Of a stretch of 64,000 nucleotides of DNA, positions 10,918 through 18,179 are shown piece by piece. Position numbers and translations under genes: made by a program. Within the stretch, counting starts at the first letter, position 1; every line of letters begins with the position of its first letter. The notes below the pieces were generated by a model, which made no database searches, was not told the DNA's origin, and saw only the letters and a list, made by a program, of their open reading frames with translations. The stretch covers positions 248,001-312,000 of the forward strand of contig JAPLCA010000030.1 in the NCBI GenBank assembly GCA_026392465.1, in the 5' to 3' direction. Source of the DNA: Propionibacteriales bacterium. GTDB taxonomy: Bacteria > Actinomycetota > Actinomycetes > Propionibacteriales > Nocardioidaceae.

Positions 10918-11700
10918 GACCCTGCGGCTGCGTCGGCGCGGCTTCCTGCGGAGGTGGGGCTGCGTCGGCGCGGCTTCTCGTTCGGGTGGGGCTGCGTCGG
11001 CGCGACTTGTCTCTCGAGTGGGGGTGCGCTGGTGTGGCTCCGTGGTCGGGTGGGGCTGCGTCGGTGCGGCTTTGACTCGTCCTGCGCTCCGAAAGGGCCT
11101 CGACCGGGCGGCTGGGCGGGGGCCGGCTTCGGGTCTCGGGCTGTGGCTCGCGCTGTGGGACGCAAGATGCTGCGTTCGTGTGTGGAATGGCCAAGGGTTC
11201 TGCGTTTGCTACGGGATCCCGTCGTGAACGCAGAGGCGTTCGACCTGGTTCGCGTGAATGCAGAATCTTGGGTGCACTTTGCGTTGGGGGGACGAAGGAT
11301 TCTTCCTTCTCGTGGAACGGTCCACGAGAAGGAAGAATCCTTGCCACGTCTGGCCCCCGCGTCGGTGGATCTGCGACCTGAAGAGCGCTCAGAAGGTGGC
11401 AGATCCACCGCCGGACCGCGCAAACGCAGAATCTTGGGCCAGTCACGCACAAACGCAGAATCTTGCGTCCACAGCGGGAGCCACAGCCCGAGAACCCAGC
11501 CCACCTCGCGCCCAGCCGCCCGGTCGAGGCCCTTTCGGAGACCACCCCGAGCGCGAGCCGAGGCAGCGCAGCCCCACCCGAGAGAGAAGCCGCGCCAACG
11601 CACCCCCACCCGACCGGGAGCCCACACCAACGCAGCCCCACCCACCCGAGAACCCTCAGCAACACTGCGTGGCCCCACCCCCCACCCCGGCTTCCACCCG
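10918..11700. repeat. Palindromic interspersed repeat, copy 2 (long form)
   Basis: Fills the 920-nt gap between the divergent PhoD-like and SpoIIE genes. Left to right: five 32-bp tandem units (TGCG starts at 10929, 10961, 10993, 11025, 11057); an arm with GCTCCGAAAGGGCCTCGACC and GGGTCTCGGGCTGTGG; a GGGATCCC core at about 11215; a perfect 22-bp hairpin (11295-11342); a second hairpin (11364-11409); the mirrored arm with CCGCCCGGTCGAGGCCC at about 11517; then inverted 32-bp units at 11567, 11599 and 11631. A motif like AACGCAGAATCTTG recurs about six times in both orientations. The stretch 11066-11360 aligns with copy 4 at a constant offset of 26,940, without indels. Confidence 0.9.
11295..11342. 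repeat. 22-bp perfect hairpin inside repeat copy 2
   Basis: The left arm begins AAGGATTCTTCCTTCTCG and the right arm ends GAAGGAAGAATCCTT, with a 4-nt ACGG loop. All 22 pairs match. The same hairpin recurs in copies 3 and 4. It could be extruded as a cruciform or act as a transcript hairpin. Confidence 0.85.
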
Positions 11701-11757
11701 AGCAGCGTGCGGGTCAATCGGTAGCAGGGTCGGCGATCCTCCGGTTAGATAAAACAT

Positions 11758-13005
11758 ATGGACGATGCCCACGGGGAGGGCGGGACGCGGACGTTGACCG
11801 CGACTCGCGCGACGCCCACCACGACGACCGACCCCGACCGCGCGGTGCAGGCGACGGGACTGCTCGACACCCCGCGCGAGGAGCGGTTCGACCGGTTCAC
11901 GCAGCTGGCCCGCACCATCTGGGGCGTGCCCATGTCGAGCATCAACCTGTTCGACCACGAGCGGTCCTTCCTGAAGTCGACCGCCGGCATCGACGGCGTC
12001 ACCGAGGTGAGGACGCGCGACACGTTCTGCGAGACCACGCGCGAGCACGACGCGCCGCTCGTGGTCACCGACGCCGTGCAGGACCCGACGTTCGCGTCGC
12101 TGCCCACCGTCACGGCGTTCGGGGTCCGGTTCTACGCCGGTCACCCGATCCGCGACCAGCAGGGCACGACGATCGGCACGCTCTGCCTGTACGACACGAG
12201 CCCGCGGGACTTCGGCGACCACGACCTGACGATGCTCGAGCAGCTCGCCACCTGCGTGGAGGACGAGGTGCACCTCAGCTCCGACCGCGACCGTGCCACG
12301 TCGGTGCAGCAGGCTCTCCTCCCCCGCGCCGTCGCCCCGGTCCCCGGCTACACGTTCGCCGCCACCTGCGTCGCCACCGGGCTCCTCGCCGGCGACGCGT
12401 TCGACCACCGCGAGATCGACGGCGGCCACTACGTCCTCGTGGCCGACGTCATGGGGAAGGGCACGGCCGCCGCGATCCTCATGTCGGCGGTGCGCACCGT
12501 GATCCGTGCCGAGATGCGCCGCTTCGCCGAGACCGTCCCGGCAGCGCGCGGCCATCTGGGCGGTGTGCTCGAGCGGGCCCGCGACGTCGTCCAGGACGAC
12601 CTCGACGCCGCGGAGGCCTTCGTCACCGTCTTCCTCGGCTGGGCCGACCCGCACACCGGCGTCCTCTCCTTCGTCGACGCCGGCCACGGGCTCTCCGTGG
12701 TCGTCCACCACGACGGCAGCACCACGACCCTCGGTTCCGACGACCTGCCGCTCGGCGTCGACGCGACGTCCGACTGGCACGAGCAGCGCGTCGAGCTAGC
12801 CGCGGGCGACACGTTCGTCTGCTTCAGCGACGGGCTGCTCGACGTGGTGCCCGACATCGAGGTGCCCTCCGCCGCCGTGAGCCGGCTCGTGGCCGCCACC
12901 GGCTCGCCCCAGCGCCTCGTGCGCGAGGTCGAGCGTCTCGCACTCGCCGTGCCCGTGCGCGACGACGTGACGGTGCTGGCGGTGCGCAAGGACGCGGCGG
13001 AGTGA
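11758..13005 (+). CDS. GAF-SpoIIE (PP2C-type) phosphatase, RsbU-like
   Basis: 415 residues. A GAF domain (about 22-175: FDRFTQLARTIWGVP, FCETTREHDAPLVV, FYAGHPIRD, GTLCLYD) precedes a SpoIIE-type PPM phosphatase domain (about 180-412). The latter shows VADVMGKGTAAAILM, VDAGHGLSVVV, LPLGV and CFSDGLLDV, which supply metal-binding aspartates. Such proteins dephosphorylate STAS anti-sigma antagonists in response to a GAF-sensed signal. It is the first gene of a five-gene operon and overlaps the glycosyltransferase by GTGA. Upstream are TAGATA and 6 nt, then ATG, immediately after repeat copy 2. The expected substrate is the STAS protein two genes downstream. Confidence 0.9.
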   Translation: MDDAHGEGGTRTLTATRATPTTTTDPDRAVQATGLLDTPREERFDRFTQLARTIWGVPMSSINLFDHERSFLKSTAGIDGVTEVRTRDTFCETTREHDAPLVVTDAVQDPTFASLPTVTAFGVRFYAGHPIRDQQGTTIGTLCLYDTSPRDFGDHDLTMLEQLATCVEDEVHLSSDRDRATSVQQALLPRAVAPVPGYTFAATCVATGLLAGDAFDHREIDGGHYVLVADVMGKGTAAAILMSAVRTVIRAEMRRFAETVPAARGHLGGVLERARDVVQDDLDAAEAFVTVFLGWADPHTGVLSFVDAGHGLSVVVHHDGSTTTLGSDDLPLGVDATSDWHEQRVELAAGDTFVCFSDGLLDVVPDIEVPSAAVSRLVAATGSPQRLVREVERLALAVPVRDDVTVLAVRKDAAE

Positions 13006-14957
13006 GCTCACCCCTCTGGCAGGTCCGGCTCCTGGTCGTCCTCACCGCCGTCCTCGGAGTCAACTACGTCATCTGGCGCTGGTTCTTCTCCGTCAACTGG
13101 CCGGCCTGGTGGATCGCGGTGCCCCTCGTCGTGGCGGAGACCTACAGCGTCATCGACTCGTTGCTCTTCGGCATGACGATGTGGCGCGCGAAGCGACGTC
13201 CCGCGCCGCCCGACGCCCCACCGGACGCCACCGTCGACGTCTTCATCACGACCTACAACGAGCCGCTCGACCTGGTGCAGCGCACGGCCCTGGCGGCCGC
13301 CGAGATCCGTCACCCGCACCGGACGTGGATCCTGGACGACGGCAACCGTCCCGAGCTCGCCGCCTGGGCGGAGCAGCACGGCATCGGGTGCCTGCACCGC
13401 ACCGCCGACTGGGTCGACCGTCCACGGCACGCGAAGGCCGGCAACATCAACAACGCGCTCATGGCGACGGACGGCGAGTTCATCCTTATCCTCGACGCCG
13501 ACCAGGTGCCGACCCCCGAGATCCTCGACCGGGTCCTCGGCTACTTCGACGACCCGCGCATGGCGCTCGTCCAAACGCCGCAGTACTTCGTCAACGTCGA
13601 CGACGCCGACGTCCTGGGCAGCCAGGCACCGTTGTTCTACGGCCCCATCCAGCAGGGCAAGGACGGCTGGAACGCGGCGTTCTTCTGCGGCTCGAACGCG
13701 GTCGTCCGCCGCGAGGCGCTCATGCAGCTCGGTGTCTCGCGCTACGCCGACGAGCTGGAGCGCAGCGTGCGCACCGCGTTGCGCACGGCCCGCAGGATCG
13801 TCGGCCGCGCGAGGTCGGGTGTCGAGGAGTCCGACGCCTCGCTGCGCACGCTGCTCGACAGCATCGACTACGACGCCCGACGCGCCCTGAACGCGCTCGA
13901 CCGTGGCGAGGCCGTCGCCGACGTGACGTTCCGGTTCGGGCAGCGGCTGCGCGACGCCGAGCGCGAGGTGGCCCGCTCCGACGCCCGTCTGCTCGCCGAC
14001 GACCTCGCAGCCATCGCCGCCCTCGAGGACGGGCTGTCGACGGACGGCGTCGACGCGGTAGACGTCGAGGTGCTCGCCGCGACGCTGGAGCGCGACTGGT
14101 CGGCAGCCGGTGCGCTCAGCAGCGTGCGACGGCTGGTCGACGCGGTCGACGTGTCACGGCTCGACGAGGCCCAGCCGGTCATGCCGCTCGCCACGATCTC
14201 GGTCACGGAGGACATGGCCACCGCGATGCGCCTGCACGGCATGGGGTGGCGCACCGCGTACCACCACGAGGTCCTCGCGCACGGGCTCGCGCCCGAGGAC
14301 ATGGCCTCGATGCTCACCCAGCGGCTGCGCTGGGCCCAGGGCACCGTCCAGGTCATGTTCCGCGAGAACCCGCTCGTCCAGCGGGGCCTGTCCTGGCCGC
14401 AGCGCCTCATGTACTTCGCGACGATGTGGAGCTACCTGTCCGGCTTCGCCGCGATCGTCTACATCGGGGCCCCGGTCGTCTACCTGATCCTGGGCGTGCT
14501 CCCGGTGCAGGCCCTGAGCAGCGACTTCTTCATCCGGCTCGTGCCGTTCCTCGTCGTCAACCAGCTCCTGTTCTTCGTGGTGGGTCGCGGTGTGAGGACG
14601 TGGCGGGGCCAGCAGTACTCGCTCGCGCTCTTCCCGGTCTGGATCAAGGCGTTCACGTCGGCCTTCGGCAACGTCTTCCGTGGCCGTGCGCTCGACTTCG
14701 CGGTGACCCCGAAGGTCGTCACCCCCACCGAGGGGCGACCCCGCTGGGACCTGATCAAGCCGCAGCTCGTCGCGATGGGTCTCCTCGTCGCGGCCCTCGT
14801 CATCGGCGGTGTCCGCCTCGGCGTGGGTCAGGCCCAGCTCCTGGGTACGGCACTCAACGTGGTGTGGGTCGTCTTCGACCTCGTCATCCTGAGCATCATC
14901 ATCCGGGCCGCGCGGTACCGCGGCAGCTCGTCGGTCGAGGAGAGGACCCCCGCATGA
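13002..14957 (+). CDS. Cellulose synthase-like GT2 glycosyltransferase with a helical insertion
   Basis: 651 residues from the GTG that overlaps the preceding stop. Two N-terminal membrane helices (about 8-55) are followed by a processive GT-A domain: DVFITTYNEP (79-88), LDDGN, LDADQ (164-168), FFCGSN (227-232), VTED (401-404) and QRLRW (440-444). About four membrane helices follow. These motifs mark BcsA-like polymerising transferases acting on UDP-sugars at the membrane. No PilZ domain is visible. Between FCGS and TED, normally about 20-30 residues apart, there are about 150 extra charged, probably helical residues (about 245-398). Product unknown; cellulose or another beta-glucan or glucomannan is possible. 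Confidence 0.88.
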   Translation: MSSPLWQVRLLVVLTAVLGVNYVIWRWFFSVNWPAWWIAVPLVVAETYSVIDSLLFGMTMWRAKRRPAPPDAPPDATVDVFITTYNEPLDLVQRTALAAAEIRHPHRTWILDDGNRPELAAWAEQHGIGCLHRTADWVDRPRHAKAGNINNALMATDGEFILILDADQVPTPEILDRVLGYFDDPRMALVQTPQYFVNVDDADVLGSQAPLFYGPIQQGKDGWNAAFFCGSNAVVRREALMQLGVSRYADELERSVRTALRTARRIVGRARSGVEESDASLRTLLDSIDYDARRALNALDRGEAVADVTFRFGQRLRDAEREVARSDARLLADDLAAIAALEDGLSTDGVDAVDVEVLAATLERDWSAAGALSSVRRLVDAVDVSRLDEAQPVMPLATISVTEDMATAMRLHGMGWRTAYHHEVLAHGLAPEDMASMLTQRLRWAQGTVQVMFRENPLVQRGLSWPQRLMYFATMWSYLSGFAAIVYIGAPVVYLILGVLPVQALSSDFFIRLVPFLVVNQLLFFVVGRGVRTWRGQQYSLALFPVWIKAFTSAFGNVFRGRALDFAVTPKVVTPTEGRPRWDLIKPQLVAMGLLVAALVIGGVRLGVGQAQLLGTALNVVWVVFDLVILSIIIRAARYRGSSSVEERTPA

Positions 14958-15283
14958 CCGAGATCCACGTCGCCCACACCGAGCGCGGGATCGGGGTCGT
15001 CACCCCGGTCGGCCGACTCACCATGGTGGTCACCCGCCAGCTGACCGAGGCCATCACGGACCTCGTCGACGGCGGGACGTCCAAGGTCGTCGTCGACCTG
15101 GGCGAGACCACGTTCCTCGACTCCTCGGGGCTGGGGGCGCTCATCGCCGGTCTCAAGCGGTGCCGTCAGGCCGGTGGTGACCTGCGGCTCGCCCGACCGA
15201 CGGAGCAGGTGACCACCGTCCTGTCCTTGACCAACCTCGACCGTGTGCTCCGCCCCCGCGCCTCCGTCGAGGAGGCGTTCTGA
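14954..15283 (+). CDS. STAS-domain anti-sigma factor antagonist
   Basis: 109 residues covering a single STAS domain: GIGVVTPVGRLT, then VVVDLGETTFLDSSGLGALI. The DSSG motif (Ser57/Ser58) is the usual phosphorylation site of SpoIIAA/RsbV proteins. It overlaps the GT2 stop as ATGA and the downstream kinase start by one base (TGATG), so all three are coupled. Expected cycle: phosphorylation by the adjacent RsbW-like kinase switches it off and the GAF-SpoIIE phosphatase restores it. Its partner could be an anti-sigma factor or, given the context, a component of the polysaccharide machinery. Confidence 0.9.
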   Translation: MTEIHVAHTERGIGVVTPVGRLTMVVTRQLTEAITDLVDGGTSKVVVDLGETTFLDSSGLGALIAGLKRCRQAGGDLRLARPTEQVTTVLSLTNLDRVLRPRASVEEAF

Positions 15284-15708
15284 TGACCGAGGTGCACGAC
15301 GCCCGGCTGGTGCTGGAGGCCGTCCCGGAGCAGGTCGACACGCTGCAGGACGAGATCGTCCGGCTCTGGGAGAGCGTCCCGTCGGTGTCGACGAAGGATC
15401 GCGTGCGGTTCGAGATGGCGCTCGTGGAGATCTTCGCGAACATCGTCGAGCACAGCGTGCGCCACCACCCCGGCCCCCCGCTGCGCCAGGTGGCGATCCA
15501 GCTCGACGTGTCCCCGGGACTGCTCGAGGCGCGGTTCGCCGACGACGGCCGTCCGGTCGGGCTCGACCTCAGCGACGTGACCATGCCTCCGCCGGACGCC
15601 GAGGACGGTCGCGGGCTCGCCCTGACCATCGCCGCCGTCGACGCCCTCGCCTACGAGCGCGAGGGCGACATCAACCGGTGGACGGTGACCTGCCGGAGGA
15701 GCGGGTGA
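15283..15708 (+). CDS. RsbW-like serine kinase (HATPase_c), anti-sigma factor type
   Basis: 141-residue GHKL ATPase. The N-box is FEMALVEIFANIVEHSVRHH, the G1 region ADDGRPVGLDL and the G2 region EDGRGLALTIAAVDAL. This small stand-alone form is typical of RsbW/SpoIIAB-like kinases that phosphorylate STAS partners and hold sigma factors. No sigma factor gene lies in the operon, so its output is open: a distant sigma factor, or direct control of the exopolysaccharide enzymes. It overlaps the next gene by GTGA. Confidence 0.88.
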   Translation: MTEVHDARLVLEAVPEQVDTLQDEIVRLWESVPSVSTKDRVRFEMALVEIFANIVEHSVRHHPGPPLRQVAIQLDVSPGLLEARFADDGRPVGLDLSDVTMPPPDAEDGRGLALTIAAVDALAYEREGDINRWTVTCRRSG

Positions 15709-18146
15709 CCCTACGGCGTCTGCTCCTCACGGCGCTCGTCGGCCTGCTCCCGCTGCTCGCAGGAGCGCCGGCCCGGGCCGCCGACGTGGTGCCGACGCCG
15801 ACGGACGGCCCCTACGTGGGGCCGATGCTCGACTGGAGCCGCGACTCGGCCGACGACTACGCCGACCGCCTCGGTCTCTCACCGTCGGTCTACGCCCAGA
15901 AGGTGCGCTACCCCCTCGACCGCGACGACCGGCTCTACCTGCGCCAGTTCGCGCAGCAGACGGCGGCGCACGGGGCGATCGCGCAGCTCACGCTCGAGCC
16001 GCGGGTCCCGCTGGACCAGCTGACGGCAGCCGATGCGCGCGCCGTCGGCGCGCAGCTGCAGACCCTGCACGAGCAGCTCGACACGGACTTCGTGGTCCGC
16101 TTCGCGCCCGAGATGAACGGCTCGTGGACGGCCTGGGGGCAGCAGCCCGAGGCGTACAAGGCGGCGTTCCGCGAGGCGGCCCGCGGGATCGAGTCGCGCA
16201 CCGACGCCGTCGAGATGGCCTGGGTCCCGGCCTACGGTGCCGGCTACCCCTTCGGTCGGTCCTACGGATCCGTCCCGGGCTCCGCTCCCCGGCCCCCCGG
16301 GCAGCTCGACACCGACGACGACGGCCGGGTGACCGGGGTCGACGATCCGTACGGTCCGTACTGGCCCGGCGCCGACGTGGTGGACCGCGTCGGGCTGGTG
16401 ATGTTCCGGTTCGGCCGGGCGCAGCCGTTCGACACCGACTCGGTCCCGGCCTCCGACGAGCTCGTCGCCAGGCTGCAGGAGCGCTACGGCTACGACGACG
16501 ACACCCGACGTCGCCCGTTCTACGACCGCTTCGCCCGCGACGGACGCTCGATGTCGCTGGAGACCGCGGCCGCCTGGTACGACCGCGGCGACGTCGACGA
16601 GCTCGCGGTGAAGTCGGCCTGGTGGAACCAGGTCTTCTCCCCCACCGTCCGGTCCGCGTACCCGCGCCTCGACCTCGTCACCTGGCTCGAGCAGCGACGT
16701 CGTGAGGACGAGGCCGACGGTCGCGAGACGGACTGGCGCGTGACGTCGCGGCCGGAGCTCGCCCGTCCGTTCGAGGCGGTCCTGCGCTCGAGTGCGACGA
16801 CCGGTGCCGTCACGCGGGTGGTGGACCAGCAGGTCGCGAACGAGTCGACCGCCGAGTACCGCCAGGCCGACCCGGCCGACGGCGACCCGATGGCCTGGAT
16901 CGTCGGCTGCGTCGTGCTCGCCGCCGCGCTCTTCGTCGGCTCGGGCCTGGTGCGGCGCCTCTCGCCGTCGTGGCGCTACCCCGACGACGGCGGACTGCGC
17001 GACGGACGGGTCGACTTCCTGCGCGGCTGGGTCATGGTGACGGTGGTCGTGATCCACACCGAGCTGGCAGGTCCGTACTCGTTCCTCAGCCGCAACGCCA
17101 TCGGGGCGATCACCGGTGCCGAGATGTTCGTGCTGCTGTCGGGGCTGGTGCTCGGCATGGTCTACCCGCGGGCGGTCGAGCGTCTCGGCCCGAGGGCCGC
17201 GTCGGCCGCGGCCTGGGCCCGCGTGCGCAAGCAGTACCTGACCGCCCTCGGCGTCGTCGTGCTCGTCTACCTCATCGGGCTGGTCCCGGGCATCAGCGCG
17301 AAGGTCGTCACCACGTTCACCGACCGCGGCACGGGCACGGGCGGAGGAGCCGCCGCGAGCCAGGTGTACGACCTGTACGCGAACTTCCCGCAGCTCCTCG
17401 CCTACCCGCCGCCGTGGTATGCCGTGCGAGGCCTGCTGCTCCTGGAGATGGGCCCGTGGGTCTTCACCATCATGGGGCTGTTCGTCGTGCTCTCGGCGCT
17501 GGTGCCCGCCCTCATGTGGCTGCTGCGCCGCCGGCTCTGGTGGCTCGTCCTGGCGATCTCCTGGACGCTGTACGGGATCGAGGCCGTCACGAAGGCGTCC
17601 GTCCTGCCGTCGCAGTTCGATGCTGTGTTCCCGCTGCTCAGCTGGCAGCTGCCGTTCCTGCACGGGCTCGTGATCGGCTACTACCGCCGCCCCCTCACCC
17701 GCGCGCTCACGAGTCGTCGCGGGGTCGCGGTCGTCACGACCCTCGTCGTGGGCTACGCGGTCGTGCTCACGACGCTGTGGGCGACGCAGGGAGCGCCGTT
17801 CCTCGGGATCGTGCGCTACGACTGGCTGTACGAGAACCTGTACCAGCGCATCTACCTGCAGCCGGGCCGACTCCTCGACCTGCTGCTCGTCCTGGTCGTC
17901 GCCTACGCCCTGCTGACGGCCGCATGGAAGCCGCTGAACCGCGCGTTCGGCTGGTTCTACGTGCCCATCGGTGCGGCCAGCCTCTCCGTGTTCATCGTGC
18001 ACGTCTTCTTCGTCGTCGCGGTCGCCAACATCCCCGGCCTCGACCGCAGCAGCCCATGGCAGGGCGCCGTCGTGCACACCGTCGAGCTCGGGCTCATCTG
18101 GCTCATGGTGCGCCGGCGCTTCCTGTTCAAGGTCATCCCGACCTGA
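15705..18146 (+). CDS. GH26-like glycosidase fused to an OpgC-like membrane acyltransferase
   Basis: 813 residues from GTG 15705. Residues 1-26 are a signal peptide (LLPLLAGAPARAAD). A secreted domain (about 35-370) resembles GH26-type beta-mannanase/endoglucanase relatives: RFAPEMNGSWTAWG with Glu136 as candidate acid/base, and SMSLETAAAWY with Glu286 as candidate nucleophile. A DTDDDGRVTGVDD calcium-loop-like segment lies between them. After a membrane helix near 395-415, residues about 430-810 form a roughly ten-helix domain beginning RVDFLRGWVMVTVVVIH, similar to OpgC-type acyltransferases that succinylate glucans. Last gene of the operon; it probably trims and decorates the GT2 product outside the membrane. 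Domain names rest on motif recognition. Confidence 0.8.
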   Translation: MTLRRLLLTALVGLLPLLAGAPARAADVVPTPTDGPYVGPMLDWSRDSADDYADRLGLSPSVYAQKVRYPLDRDDRLYLRQFAQQTAAHGAIAQLTLEPRVPLDQLTAADARAVGAQLQTLHEQLDTDFVVRFAPEMNGSWTAWGQQPEAYKAAFREAARGIESRTDAVEMAWVPAYGAGYPFGRSYGSVPGSAPRPPGQLDTDDDGRVTGVDDPYGPYWPGADVVDRVGLVMFRFGRAQPFDTDSVPASDELVARLQERYGYDDDTRRRPFYDRFARDGRSMSLETAAAWYDRGDVDELAVKSAWWNQVFSPTVRSAYPRLDLVTWLEQRRREDEADGRETDWRVTSRPELARPFEAVLRSSATTGAVTRVVDQQVANESTAEYRQADPADGDPMAWIVGCVVLAAALFVGSGLVRRLSPSWRYPDDGGLRDGRVDFLRGWVMVTVVVIHTELAGPYSFLSRNAIGAITGAEMFVLLSGLVLGMVYPRAVERLGPRAASAAAWARVRKQYLTALGVVVLVYLIGLVPGISAKVVTTFTDRGTGTGGGAAASQVYDLYANFPQLLAYPPPWYAVRGLLLLEMGPWVFTIMGLFVVLSALVPALMWLLRRRLWWLVLAISWTLYGIEAVTKASVLPSQFDAVFPLLSWQLPFLHGLVIGYYRRPLTRALTSRRGVAVVTTLVVGYAVVLTTLWATQGAPFLGIVRYDWLYENLYQRIYLQPGRLLDLLLVLVVAYALLTAAWKPLNRAFGWFYVPIGAASLSVFIVHVFFVVAVANIPGLDRSSPWQGAVVHTVELGLIWLMVRRRFLFKVIPT

Positions 18147-18179
18147 CCGCGCAGCGTGCGGCCGGCCGGGGCCGTCAGG

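Noticed and set aside
11463-13001. N-terminal extension of the GT2 frame into the repeat and the SpoIIE gene (total 1164 codons)
   Set aside because: The extension reads repeat sequence and an out-of-frame copy of the phosphatase gene. The GTG at 13002 overlaps the upstream stop and begins a proper membrane helix.
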